From Streptomyces sp. HD (GTDB taxonomy: Bacteria; Actinomycetota; Actinomycetes; Streptomycetales; Streptomycetaceae), in assembly GCF_028369295.1 (NCBI RefSeq), contig NZ_JAQMYP010000008.1:124001-188000 (forward strand): 64,000 nucleotides of DNA, given 5' to 3'. Shown here piece by piece: positions 43,547 through 51,777 of this stretch (the first letter of the stretch is position 1; every line of letters starts with the position of its first letter). The notes under the pieces are model-generated. The model made no database searches and was not told where the DNA came from. It saw only the letters and a list, made by a program, of their open reading frames with translations. A program made the translations under genes and the position numbers.

Positions 43547-44134
43547 CCGCCAGTGCGGATCCCTGCCGGTCAGTGCGAGTAGTCGTTCGAACTGTGACGC
43601 GCCCTCCGGCTCCGGCACCGGCTCCCCGAACACGCCCATCTTCCGGGCCGTCGGCGCCAGCTCGGCCACCGCGCCGGCCAGCTCCGTCACGACCGCCTCG
43701 TCGGCGCCCGGGTAGTCCTGTCCCGTAGCCCGCGCGAGGTCCCACACATGCACGGTCAGATCGAGCAGCGCCATCGAGCCGACCAGCCGCGCCGGCATGT
43801 TCATCCCGCCGGTCGTCCCGTCCTCGGCCCCGGGCGCGGACCAGGCCGCCACCAGCCGCTCCGCCTCGTCCGCGAGCCGCTCACGCCACCCGGGGCTCTC
43901 ACCGACCCGGTCGGGCGTCTCACCGAAGTCCGACGCCTCCTTCGCGGCCAGCCGCTGGAACTGCACGATCACCTGGAAGAGGTGATTGACCAGGGCCTTC
44001 ACGTCGTACTCGGCGCAGGGCGTGGGCGCGTCGAGCGCCGTGTCGGGAATGCCCCGCACCACCGGAACGGCCCGCTCGCGCGCCATGGCGAGCAGCTCAC
44101 CGATGCCGTACGTCTTCACGTCGTTCGTGTCCAT
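43544..44134 (-). CDS. DinB-like / TIGR03086 metal-binding protein
   Basis: The 196-residue protein has the maleylpyruvate-isomerase N-terminal (DinB-fold) layout: a four-helix bundle with PTPCAEYDVKALVNHLFQVIVQFQ (His near 50) and LDLTVHVWDLARATGQ (His near 135), which give the usual metal-binding His set. Many actinobacterial members of TIGR03086 have mycothiol-linked or unknown roles. ATG 44134 is clear. It is divergent from the AraC-like gene 85 bp away. The stop codon comes from the last 8-bp repeat unit downstream. Confidence 0.85.
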   Translation of the reverse strand: MDTNDVKTYGIGELLAMARERAVPVVRGIPDTALDAPTPCAEYDVKALVNHLFQVIVQFQRLAAKEASDFGETPDRVGESPGWRERLADEAERLVAAWSAPGAEDGTTGGMNMPARLVGSMALLDLTVHVWDLARATGQDYPGADEAVVTELAGAVAELAPTARKMGVFGEPVPEPEGASQFERLLALTGRDPHWR

Positions 44135-44218
44135 GCCCCGACGGTAGGGACGTCCACAGCCGCTCTTCTTGAAGAAACGCGACGCCCCGCCCGGCCGATC
44201 CCGACGTACGATCCGCTC

Positions 44219-45043
44219 ATGGAGGCACCCCGCCACGACACCCGCGGGATAGTCGACCCGCCCGGGCTGCTCAGCCGCGTCCGCTTCCGCCGCCACGAGC
44301 CCGCCGAACCGCTGCGCCGCCATGTCGAGTGGTACTGGTTCATCGACTGGGACCTGCCCGAGCCCTACGCCTCCCACATCGTCCCGCATCCGTCCGTCAA
44401 CCTCACCTTCCAGTGGGACGGGGTCGACGAGGAAGCAGCGCCGCCCTACGGCGAGGTCACCGGCGTCGCCCTCGGCCTCTACACCAGGAAGCTGACCGGA
44501 CGGGGCCGGGTCTGCGGGGCGAAGTTCCGCCCCGGCGGCTTCCGCCCGTACGCCCCCGAGGCACCGGTATCCCGCTGGACGGGCGCGGCCCTGCCCGCCG
44601 AGGAGGTCTTCCCGCAGGCCACCCCCGACACCGCCCGCTCGGTGGTCACCCCCGACACCGACGCCGCCCGCGCAGCCGCCCTGGACGCCTTCCTGCTCGC
44701 CGTCCCCTGCGCCCCGGACCCCCAGGCCGACCTCGCCATGGCCCTCGTCCAGCGCATCCGGGCCGACCGCACGGTGCGCCGCGTCAGCGACTTCGCCCAC
44801 GCGGAGGGCCTGTCCGTACGGTCCCTGCAACGCCTCTTCTCGGCCTACGTCGGCGTCAGCCCCAAGTGGGTCCTCCTCCGCTACCGCATCCACGAGGCCC
44901 TGGAACAGGCCGGCACCCGCACCGACATCGACTGGGCCGCCCTCGCCACCGACCTCGGCTACGCCGATCAGGCCCACCTGATCCGTGACTTCACACGGAC
45001 GGTGGGCGTACCACCGACGGCGTATGCACAGGGTGTGCGCTGA
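44219..45043 (+). CDS. AraC family transcriptional regulator
   Basis: The 274-residue protein has a DUF6597-type N-terminal domain (LRRHVEWYWFIDWDLPEPYASHIVPHPSVNLTFQWDG, then GAKFRPGGFRPY) and a C-terminal AraC HTH (VRRVSDFAHAEGLSVRSLQRLFSAYVGVSPKWVLLRYRIHEALE, then DLGYADQAHLIRDFTRTVGVPPTAY). ATG 44219 is best supported. It may regulate the divergent DinB-like gene. The last 12 codons are inside a 96-bp direct duplication, so a second copy of the gene end follows downstream. Confidence 0.9.
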   Translation: MEAPRHDTRGIVDPPGLLSRVRFRRHEPAEPLRRHVEWYWFIDWDLPEPYASHIVPHPSVNLTFQWDGVDEEAAPPYGEVTGVALGLYTRKLTGRGRVCGAKFRPGGFRPYAPEAPVSRWTGAALPAEEVFPQATPDTARSVVTPDTDAARAAALDAFLLAVPCAPDPQADLAMALVQRIRADRTVRRVSDFAHAEGLSVRSLQRLFSAYVGVSPKWVLLRYRIHEALEQAGTRTDIDWAALATDLGYADQAHLIRDFTRTVGVPPTAYAQGVR

Positions 45044-45198
45044 GGCACCGGGACACCCTGCCCAGCGCGGGCAAGGCGCCCCACCCACCGGTCACGCCCC
45101 CTGCGTACCACCGACGGCGTATGCACAGGGTGTGCGCTGAGGCACCGGGACACCCTGCCCAGCGCGGGCAAGGCGCCCCACCCACCAGTCACGCCCCC
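45006..45198. repeat. 96-bp direct duplication of the araC gene end
   Basis: Copy 1 is 45006-45101 and copy 2 is 45103-45198, separated by a single T. They differ at one base (G at 45090, A in copy 2). The copies contain the last 12 codons and stop of the AraC-like gene plus 58 bases of 3' flank. Confidence 0.95.
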
Positions 45199-45215
45199 AC
45201 CTCCGGCCCCACCCC

Positions 45216-46106
45216 TCAAGGCACCAGCACCAGCCGCCCCCGCACCCCGCCCTCCGCGAGCCGCGCATGGGCCTTGGCGGCGTCGTCGAGCGCGAAGGTC
45301 TCGGCCACCCGCGTCGTCAGCACGCCTTCGTCCACCAACCGCACCAGCTCAGCCAGCCGCCGCCCATCGGCGCTCACCTCGACCGCCCCGGTCCGCACCC
45401 CCCGCACAGAGCCGGGCTGTGCCTGCGGAATGACGCCGATGTACGCGCCGCCGTCCCGCACCCATGCGAGCGCCGGCTCGTCGAGCACCGCCGCGTCAAG
45501 CACCGCGTCGAAGCTCCCCGCCCCGACGGCACCGTTCACGGCCGGCGTCGCCCCCAGCGACCGTACGAGCTCCTCGTCCGCCTCCCGGGCCAGCCCGGTC
45601 ACCGGTATCCCCCGGTGCGCGGCCAGCTGGACGGCGTACCCGCCGACGGCCCCGGCCGCGCCCGTCACCAGCAGCGACTGGCCGGGCGTCAACTCCAGCC
45701 GGTCCAGGGCCTGTTCCGCGGTGAGCGCGTTCAGCGGCAGCGTCGCCGCGTGCACGGTGTCGACGGTCGCCGGCGCCTTGGCCGCGGCGTCCGTGTCCAC
45801 GACGACGTACTCGGCGTGTGTGCCCAGCGGCTTGACCATGCCGTAGTCGAGCGCGACCACCTCGTCCCCGACGCTCCAGGCGCTGCCCACCCCCACGGCG
45901 TCCACGACCCCGGCCACGTCCCATCCGAGCCCGATCGGCTTCCCCGCACCCCCGAAGACCCCGGCTCGCACCCCCGCATCCACCGGATTCAACGTCGCCG
46001 CCGCGACCTTGATCCGCACCTGCCTCGCACCGGGCTCCGGCACCTCGGCCTCCACGACCTCGACCACCTCGGGCCCACCGAACACGTTCACGACAGCAGC
46101 ACGCAC
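45216..46106 (-). CDS. Zinc-independent quinone oxidoreductase (MDR family)
   Basis: The 296-residue protein is a medium-chain dehydrogenase of the QOR type: GroES-like part (VEAEVPEPGARQVRIKVAAATLNPVDAGVRAG) and a Rossmann part with LLVTGAAGAVGGYAVQLA. Zinc ligands are absent. It reduces quinones or enones with NADPH. The GTG start has GGGAG about 6 bases upstream. It is divergent from an HxlR regulator with an inverted repeat in the 139-bp gap, a common pairing for quinone-responsive control. Confidence 0.9.
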   Translation of the reverse strand: MRAAVVNVFGGPEVVEVVEAEVPEPGARQVRIKVAAATLNPVDAGVRAGVFGGAGKPIGLGWDVAGVVDAVGVGSAWSVGDEVVALDYGMVKPLGTHAEYVVVDTDAAAKAPATVDTVHAATLPLNALTAEQALDRLELTPGQSLLVTGAAGAVGGYAVQLAAHRGIPVTGLAREADEELVRSLGATPAVNGAVGAGSFDAVLDAAVLDEPALAWVRDGGAYIGVIPQAQPGSVRGVRTGAVEVSADGRRLAELVRLVDEGVLTTRVAETFALDDAAKAHARLAEGGVRGRLVLVP

Positions 46107-46188
46107 AGCAACTCTCCCTTGCTTCCCAGGCGTTCCTTGCAGCGCCTGTGTTCCTTGCTTCTCTCTGCTGCCGCAACCCTAGGAAGAG

Positions 46189-46205
46189 TTACTATCTATC
46201 AGTAA
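46189..46205. promoter_or_regulatory. HxlR operator candidate TTACT-N7-AGTAA
   Basis: TTACT at 46189-46193 and AGTAA at 46201-46205 form a dyad within an unusually AT-rich 26-base stretch between the quinone reductase and hxlR genes; TAGTTAC follows. HxlR proteins commonly bind such sites at divergent promoters. Confidence 0.65.
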
Positions 46206-46245
46206 GTAGTTACCTCAGAGTGCGTACCTACCCCAGAGGTGAGCC

Positions 46246-46653
46246 ATGGCGACCATGACGGCGGCCCAGCGGCGCGAGCAGGCCCGCGTCGAGTACGACG
46301 CGTTCCTCCGCAGCTGCCCCACCAACCAGCTCCTGGACCGCATCAGCGACAAGTGGGTCAGCCTCGTCGTCTCCGCCCTCGCCGCCGGCCCGATGCGCTA
46401 CAGCGACCTCGGCCGCAAGATCGCGGGCGTCAGCCCCAAGATGCTGACCCAGACCCTGCGTTCACTGGAACGCGACGGTCTCCTCACCCGCACCGTCACC
46501 CCGTCCGTCCCGGTCCGCGTCGACTACGAGCTCACCGTCCTGGGCCACAGCCTGGCCCAGCTGCTCACCGCGGTGAAGGACTGGGCGGAGAACCACTTCG
46601 ACGAGGTCCGGGAGTCCCGCGACCGCTATGACACCGAGAGCCTCGACGACTAG
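46246..46653 (+). CDS. HxlR family transcriptional regulator
   Basis: The 135-residue protein has an HxlR winged [64 protein letters not shown] and the [12 protein letters not shown] helix. A Cys near residue 24 (SCP) is in the position used for redox or electrophile sensing in QorR/YodB-type members, which fits regulation of the divergent quinone oxidoreductase. ATG 46246 has GAGGTGAG upstream. Confidence 0.92.
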   Translation: MATMTAAQRREQARVEYDAFLRSCPTNQLLDRISDKWVSLVVSALAAGPMRYSDLGRKIAGVSPKMLTQTLRSLERDGLLTRTVTPSVPVRVDYELTVLGHSLAQLLTAVKDWAENHFDEVRESRDRYDTESLDD

Positions 46654-46709
46654 AGGGCTTGCGAGAAGGCCGGCGAGCGGGTTCTCGGCGGCATGCGAAG
46701 CTGGCGGCC

Positions 46710-47045
46710 ATGCTGATCCTCCGCTCCGCCGCCCTGTTCGTCGTCGCCGCGCTCTTCGAGATCGGCGGCGCCTGGCTGGTCTGGCAGGGCGTGCGCGAGC
46801 ACCGCGGCCGGCTGTGGATCGGCGCGGGCGTCATGGCCCTCGGCGCCTACGGCTTCGTCGCCACGCTCCAGCCCGACGCCGAGTTCGGCCGCATCCTCGC
46901 CGCGTACGGCGGTGTCTTCGTCGCCGGTTCACTGGCCTGGGGCATGGTCGCGGACGGCTACCGCCCGGACCGCTGGGACGTGACGGGCGCGCTGATCTGC
47001 CTCGCGGGCATGGCGGTGATCATGTACGCACCACGCGGAAACTGA
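46710..47045 (+). CDS. YnfA/UPF0060 family membrane protein
   Basis: The 111-residue protein has four transmembrane helices and the family pattern [71 protein letters not shown] and [23 protein letters not shown]. YnfA is related to small multidrug resistance proteins; function is not established here. Upstream in-frame codons are less protein-like, so ATG 46710 is used. The ribosome site is weak. Confidence 0.9.
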   Translation: MLILRSAALFVVAALFEIGGAWLVWQGVREHRGRLWIGAGVMALGAYGFVATLQPDAEFGRILAAYGGVFVAGSLAWGMVADGYRPDRWDVTGALICLAGMAVIMYAPRGN

Positions 47046-47085
47046 CGAAACCCACGGAGCCGACGGCACCGACGACACCCACGGC

Positions 47086-47514
47086 TCAGGACGGCGGAAG
47101 CAGCCCCAGCTGCCCCAGGAACTCCATCTCGTCGAAGTAGAGCCGGTACTCCACGATCTTGCCGTCCCGGACGGTGGCGAAGTCCACGCCCCGGATCTTG
47201 ATCTCCTTCTGGGTCGCGGGGATGGTCTCTCCGGAGGGCAGCTGGATCGGCCCGGTGTTCCGTCCGGTGAAGAACCCCTCGTCGATGGCCGTGTCGCCGA
47301 CCTCGTACGCGTGCACGGACTCGTACGTGCCGTCGGGGATCGCGTCCGTCATCTGGCGCCAGTACTCGACGATGCCGTCGCGCCCATGGATCTCACCGCC
47401 GTCGGGGGTGACGGCGACCGCGTCCTCGGCATACAGCTCGCCCAGCGTCCCGAGATCAGGGTGCGTGGTCACCGCGTCCGTGAGCCGGTCCATGACCTCA
47501 CGTGCCTGTCCCAT
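47086..47514 (-). CDS. SnoaL-like / NTF2-fold protein
   Basis: The 142-residue protein has the ester-cyclase-like NTF2 fold: LGELYAEDAVAVTPDGGEIHGRDGIVEYWRQM, EVGDTAIDEGFFTGRNTGPI and a terminal GKIVEYRLYFDEMEFLGQLGL. The fold serves many small-molecule isomerases, cyclases and binding proteins, so the role is open. ATG 47514 has GGAGG 6 bases upstream. It is divergent from the SDR gene with 115 bp between. Confidence 0.85.
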   Translation of the reverse strand: MGQAREVMDRLTDAVTTHPDLGTLGELYAEDAVAVTPDGGEIHGRDGIVEYWRQMTDAIPDGTYESVHAYEVGDTAIDEGFFTGRNTGPIQLPSGETIPATQKEIKIRGVDFATVRDGKIVEYRLYFDEMEFLGQLGLLPPS

Positions 47515-47629
47515 GATCCACCTCCGTTCCAGAGGATCACCCGTCCCATTGTCCCACCGCGCGACCGGCCTATCCTGGCCGGACAGTCCCCGGACACCCT
47601 CCGGACTCCACCACGCACGAGGAGCAGCC

Positions 47630-48406
47630 ATGCCCACCGCAGCCCCGTCCGCCGCCTCCCGCATCGCCGTCATCACCGGTGCGAGCAGCGGAATCGGCGC
47701 CGCCACGGCACGACAGCTCGCCGCGGCCGGCTACCGCGTCGTCCTGACGGCCCGCCGCAAGGACCGCATCGAGGCGCTGGCGGAAGAGATCACCACGGCG
47801 GGCGGGTCGGCGACGGCCTACCAGCTGGACGTGACGGACCGCGCCGCGGTCGACGAGTTCGCGACGGCCTTCAAGGCGATCGGCGTCCTGGTCAACAACG
47901 CCGGTGGCGCACTGGGCGCCGACCCGGTCGCGACCGGCGACCCGGCCGAGTGGCGCACGATGTACGAGACGAACGTCATCGGCACCCTGAACCTCACCCA
48001 GGCCCTGCTCCCCAAGCTGGAGGCGAGCGGCGACGGCACGATCGTGGTCGTCTCCTCCACCGCCGGCCACGGCACGTACGAGGGCGGCGCGGGCTACGTC
48101 GCCGCCAAGCACGGCACCCACGTCCTCGCCGAGACCCTGCGTCTGGAGATCGTCGGCCGCCCGGTCCGCGTGATCGAGATCGCGCCCGGCATGGTCAAGA
48201 CGGACGAGTTCGCCCTGACCCGCTTCGCCGGCGACAAGGAGAAGGCCGAGAAGGTCTACCAGGGCGTCGCCGAGCCCCTGACCGCCGACGATGTCGCCGA
48301 CACCATCACCTGGACGGTCACCCGCCCCAGCCACGTCAACATCGACCTCCTGGTCGTCCGCCCCCGCGCCCAGGCGTCCAACACGAAGGTCCACAGGGAG
48401 CTGTAG
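47630..48406 (+). CDS. Short-chain dehydrogenase/reductase
   Basis: The 258-residue classical SDR has TGASSGIG at residues 16-23, NNAGG for the adenine site region, the catalytic Ser in VVSSTAG and YxxxK in GYVAAKHG, and PGMVKT in the expected place. Closest by feel are YdfG/serine 3-dehydrogenase-like SDRs, which reduce 3-hydroxy acids or aldehydes. ATG 47630 has AGGAG upstream. Its stop overlaps the GTG of a tiny membrane protein by one base. Confidence 0.93.
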   Translation: MPTAAPSAASRIAVITGASSGIGAATARQLAAAGYRVVLTARRKDRIEALAEEITTAGGSATAYQLDVTDRAAVDEFATAFKAIGVLVNNAGGALGADPVATGDPAEWRTMYETNVIGTLNLTQALLPKLEASGDGTIVVVSSTAGHGTYEGGAGYVAAKHGTHVLAETLRLEIVGRPVRVIEIAPGMVKTDEFALTRFAGDKEKAEKVYQGVAEPLTADDVADTITWTVTRPSHVNIDLLVVRPRAQASNTKVHREL

Positions 48407-48534
48407 TGGCGCAGGACGGTCGCAAGGACCCGCACAACGAGCGCCAGATGTGGTGGTGGCTCGGCTATTTCCTCTTCGGCATCCACATCGTGGCGTTCGT
48501 GATGATCTACGCGGTGACCCACGCGCCGAAGTAG
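48406..48534 (+). CDS. Small single-pass membrane protein
   Basis: The 42-residue protein starts with GTG overlapping the last base of the SDR stop codon (TAGTG). It has a charged N-terminus (AQDGRKDPHNERQ) and one transmembrane helix MWWWLGYFLFGIHIVAFVMIYAV. Proteins like this are common and small in Streptomyces genomes; the role is unknown. Coupling to the SDR gene suggests joint synthesis. Confidence 0.68.
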   Translation: MAQDGRKDPHNERQMWWWLGYFLFGIHIVAFVMIYAVTHAPK

Positions 48535-48572
48535 CCGCCGTAAAATCACAGGTGCGACGGGCAGCGACCACC

Positions 48573-48578
48573 TAGGGT
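48573..48578 (+). promoter_or_regulatory. -10 box of leaderless phosphatase gene
   Basis: TAGGGT at 48573-48578 ends 8 bases before the GTG at 48587, with no ribosome site, so the transcript probably begins at or next to the start codon. Confidence 0.5.
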
Positions 48579-48586
48579 CACTGCCC

Positions 48587-49333
48587 GTGGACAGACACAT
48601 ACGCTTCGACGCCCTGCACAACTTCCGCGACCTGGGCGGCTGCACGACCACGGACGGCCACCGCGTCCGCCCCGGCCGCCTCTACCGCGCCGACTCCCTG
48701 GGCAAGCTGACGCAGGGCACACCGGACTGGTCCCGCTTCCTCGCCCTCGGTGTCCACACGGTGATCGACCTGCGCTACCCGTGGGAGATCGAGCACAGGG
48801 GCCGCGTCCCGGATCACCCGTCGTTCACGTACCACAACCTCAGCATCGAGCACCGCCCGTACACCCAGGCGGGGTTGACGCCCGATGTGGACCCCACCCC
48901 CTATCTGGCCGAGCGCTACATGGAAGTGGCGCAGGACGGCACGAAGGAGATCCGTAGCGCACTGGAACTGGTGGCGAAGGCGGCGGAGTCGGACACGCCC
49001 CTCGTCTTCCACTGCGCGTCGGGCAAGGACCGCACAGGCCTGCTGGCAGCACTGATCCTGGGCCTGCTCGGAGTACCCGAACCCACGATCATCGAGGACT
49101 TCACCCTCACGGAACTGGCCGCTCCCGCCCTCCTGGCCGACTGGAAAGCCCACAACAACGGCCGCACCCCCACCTGGCCGGGCTTCGGCCGAGCCCCGGA
49201 AGCGGTCATGCGCCTGTTCCTGGCAGACCTGACGCGCCGCTACGGCTCGATCGAGGGCTACATCTCCGAGGCGCTGTCCCTGGATCCGGACTCCCTCTCG
49301 ACAACGCTCCGCGGAACGCTCCTCGGTCAATGA
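48587..49333 (+). CDS. Tyrosine/dual-specificity-type protein phosphatase
   Basis: The 248-residue protein matches the DSP3/PTP-like family of MptpB: NFRDLGGCTTTDGHRVRPGRLYRADSLGKLT at the N-terminus and the P-loop HCASGKDRTG with nucleophile Cys143 and Arg149. These enzymes remove phosphate from tyrosine, serine/threonine or phosphoinositides. No signal peptide or membrane helix. GTG 48587 is preceded by a TAGGGT box only. A hairpin at 49345-49370 closes the unit. Substrate unknown. Confidence 0.9.
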   Translation: MDRHIRFDALHNFRDLGGCTTTDGHRVRPGRLYRADSLGKLTQGTPDWSRFLALGVHTVIDLRYPWEIEHRGRVPDHPSFTYHNLSIEHRPYTQAGLTPDVDPTPYLAERYMEVAQDGTKEIRSALELVAKAAESDTPLVFHCASGKDRTGLLAALILGLLGVPEPTIIEDFTLTELAAPALLADWKAHNNGRTPTWPGFGRAPEAVMRLFLADLTRRYGSIEGYISEALSLDPDSLSTTLRGTLLGQ

Positions 49334-49344
49334 CCCGATGAGCG

Positions 49345-49370
49345 AGGCCCCCGGTTTCCGCCGGGGGCCT
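49345..49370. terminator. Hairpin between phosphatase and rtcB
   Basis: AGGCCCCCGG at 49345-49354 pairs exactly with CCGGGGGCCT at 49361-49370 around 6 bases. It lies 12 bp after the phosphatase stop and 7 bp before the convergent rtcB stop, so it probably serves both. Confidence 0.85.
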
Positions 49371-49376
49371 GATGCG

Positions 49377-50570
49377 TCAGCCCTTGACGCAGACAACCTG
49401 CTTCAGCTTCGCCACGACCTCCACAAGGTCCCGCTGCTGATCGATGACCTGCTCGATCGGCTTGTACGCGCCCGGGATCTCGTCCACGACGCCGGAGTCC
49501 TTACGGCACTCCACGCCCTGCGTCTGCTCCTCCAGGTCCTTCGTCGAGAAGCGGCGCTTGGCGGCGTTCCGGCTCATGCGCCGGCCCGCGCCGTGCGAGG
49601 CCGAGTTGAAGGACATCGGGTTTCCGAGGCCCTTCACGATGTACGAGCCGGTGCCCATCGAGCCCGGGATGATCCCGTACTCGCCGGAGCCGGCGCGGAT
49701 CGCCCCCTTACGGGTGACGAGCAGGTCCATGCCGTCGTAGCGCTCCTCGGCCACGTAGTTGTGGTGTGCGCTGATCTCCGGATCGAAGGTCGGCCTGGCC
49801 TTCTTGAACTCCTTGCGGACCACGTCCTTCAGGAGCGCCATCATGATCGTGCGGTTGTACTTGGCGTACTCCTGCGCCCAGAACAGGTCGTTGCGGTACG
49901 CCGCCATCTGCGGGGTGTCCGCCACGAAGACAGCGAGGTCACGGTCGACCAGGCCCTGGTTGTGCGGGAGCTTCTGGGCCACGCCGATGTGGTGCTCGGC
50001 CAGTTCCTTGCCGATGTTCCGGGAACCGGAGTGCAGCATCAGCCAGACGGAACCGGTCGTGTCCGTGCAGACCTCGACGAAGTGGTTGCCCCCGCCGAGC
50101 GTTCCCATCTGCTTTCCGGCGCGTTCCTGACGGAACTTGACCGCTTCCGCGATCCCGTCGAACCGCCCCCAGAAGCCGTCCCACCCGGCCGTACCGAACC
50201 CGTGCAGCCGCCCGGGGTCGACGGGGTCGTCATGCATCCCCCGCCCCACCGGAATCGCCTGCTCGATCTTCGACCGCAACCGCGACAGATCCCCCGGCAG
50301 ATCATTGGCCGTCAACGACGTCTTCACCGCCGACATCCCACACCCGATGTCCACCCCCACCGCCGCAGGACACACGGCCCCCTGCATCGCGATGACGGAC
50401 CCGACAGTCGCCCCCTTCCCGTAATGCACGTCCGGCATCACGGCGAGGCCCTTGATCCACGGCAGGGTCGCGACGTTGCGCAGCTGCTGCAGGGCCACGT
50501 CCTCGACCGTCGCCGGGTCGGCCCACATCCGGATGGGTACCTTCGCGCCCGGCATCTCCACGTACGACAT
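49377..50570 (-). CDS. rtcB: RNA 3'-phosphate-ligase RtcB
   Basis: The 397-residue protein joins RNA 2',3'-cyclic phosphate or 3'-phosphate ends to 5'-OH ends using GTP and Mn. Seen are the metal ligands in VGVDIGCGMS (Asp74, Cys77), the GGGNHFVEV loop, HSGSRNIG and the guanylylated His326 in SASHGAGRRMSR. Length fits bacterial RtcB. ATG 50570 has GAGG about 7 bases upstream, and 10 upstream codons from another start are unlikely. No rtcA or RtcR gene is nearby. The upstream region is very AT-rich for this genome. Confidence 0.95.
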   Translation of the reverse strand: MSYVEMPGAKVPIRMWADPATVEDVALQQLRNVATLPWIKGLAVMPDVHYGKGATVGSVIAMQGAVCPAAVGVDIGCGMSAVKTSLTANDLPGDLSRLRSKIEQAIPVGRGMHDDPVDPGRLHGFGTAGWDGFWGRFDGIAEAVKFRQERAGKQMGTLGGGNHFVEVCTDTTGSVWLMLHSGSRNIGKELAEHHIGVAQKLPHNQGLVDRDLAVFVADTPQMAAYRNDLFWAQEYAKYNRTIMMALLKDVVRKEFKKARPTFDPEISAHHNYVAEERYDGMDLLVTRKGAIRAGSGEYGIIPGSMGTGSYIVKGLGNPMSFNSASHGAGRRMSRNAAKRRFSTKDLEEQTQGVECRKDSGVVDEIPGAYKPIEQVIDQQRDLVEVVAKLKQVVCVKG

Positions 50571-50588
50571 ATCGTCCTCTATCCCCCG

Positions 50589-50620
50589 TAAACAAAACAC
50601 AAGTCTTAAATCGCAAAACC
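50589..50620. other. AT-rich upstream region of rtcB
   Basis: About 32 bases with roughly one-third G+C (TAAACAAAACACAAGTC and following) lie just before rtcB in a roughly 72% GC neighbourhood. This probably holds the rtcB promoter or a regulator site; I cannot place boxes. Confidence 0.45.
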
Positions 50621-50786
50621 GGCGCCAAGGTCAACGAAAAGGGACAGCGGACCGGCGTCCACGGCAGTGCGTGCGATACACATTGTCTGCAGGCGGCGCC
50701 CCCGCACGGCAAGCGATTAACCAGCGGGGACACTGAGAGACCGGCAACACACCGACCACACAGTCACCGTCGAGAGGAGCCTGACC

Positions 50787-51641
50787 GTGCAGCGGAAGGC
50801 GTATGTAACCGGCGTCGCCGCGCTCCTCGCGGCGCTGCTGGCCGGCTGCACCGGCGGTTCCGACGACGGTGGCGCGACGGACGACGCCAACCCCGGCGAC
50901 GCCGGCACGGCGACCGCGACGGCCGAGCCCGGCCGGTACCAGACGCTGCCCGAACCGTGCGGCGTGGTCGACCAGGACATCCTCGACTCGCTGCTGCCCG
51001 GCATCCGGCAGCTCCCGGACGAGGAGCAGCGCGACAAGGCGTACGAGGGCACGCCGACGCTGACCTACGACACGGACCGCAAGGTCGGCTGCCGCTGGAA
51101 GGTCGAGTCGACGGAGGCCACGGATCACCTGCTCGTCGACTTCGAGCGCGTGGTGTCGTACGACAAGACGGTCAGCGACGACAGCGAGGCTGAGCGGCTC
51201 TTCGCGACGGAACAGGAGGCGGCCGACCTTCCCGAGCCGGTGACCTCCTCCTCCGTCGATCCGAGCGGCTCACCGTCCTCCTCGCCCTCCACGTCCACGT
51301 CCGGATCCCCCGAGTCCTCTACGCCCTCTTCGTCCCCTTCGTCCTCCACCTCGGCCTCCCCCTCAGGTTCCGCCTCCCCCGACGGCGCGGCCGGTGCCGA
51401 GCTCCAGCCCCGCGTCCTGGAGGACCTCGGCGACGAGGCCTTCCTCGACGACGCGCTCAGCAGCTCCGGTTCGACGGCCCAGCAGCGCACGGTGACTGTG
51501 GCGTTCCGCACGTCCAACGTGATCGTGAGGATCGTGTACGAGGAGCAGCCGACGACCGTAGGCACGGTTCCGGACAGTGAGGAATTGCAGGACAGGGCCC
51601 AGAAACTGGCTGCGCAACTGGCGGACGAGCTGGCGGAGTAG
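50787..51641 (+). CDS. DUF3558 lipoprotein
   Basis: The 284-residue precursor has lipobox LAGC (Cys21) and a DUF3558 domain: LPEPCGVVDQDILDSLLPGI, then GCRWKVESTEATDHLLVDFERVV and a C-terminal TVAFRTSNVIVRIVYEEQP. A Ser/Pro-rich low-complexity insert of about 55 residues (SSPSTSTSGSPESSTPSS) splits the domain and likely forms an exposed loop. These lipoproteins are actinobacteria-specific and unknown. The next gene encodes a paralogue. Confidence 0.85.
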   Translation: MQRKAYVTGVAALLAALLAGCTGGSDDGGATDDANPGDAGTATATAEPGRYQTLPEPCGVVDQDILDSLLPGIRQLPDEEQRDKAYEGTPTLTYDTDRKVGCRWKVESTEATDHLLVDFERVVSYDKTVSDDSEAERLFATEQEAADLPEPVTSSSVDPSGSPSSSPSTSTSGSPESSTPSSSPSSSTSASPSGSASPDGAAGAELQPRVLEDLGDEAFLDDALSSSGSTAQQRTVTVAFRTSNVIVRIVYEEQPTTVGTVPDSEELQDRAQKLAAQLADELAE

Positions 51642-51777
51642 CGCCCCTCCGCAGCCCCTGTGCGCCCTCCTGCGACGTAACCGAAACGAGACCACACAGC
51701 TTCTTCACCGCGTACCGTGGCCCCTCGGACCCGATCCGACCGCGAGACCACGAGTGTCAGTCATGAGTGAAGGAACC

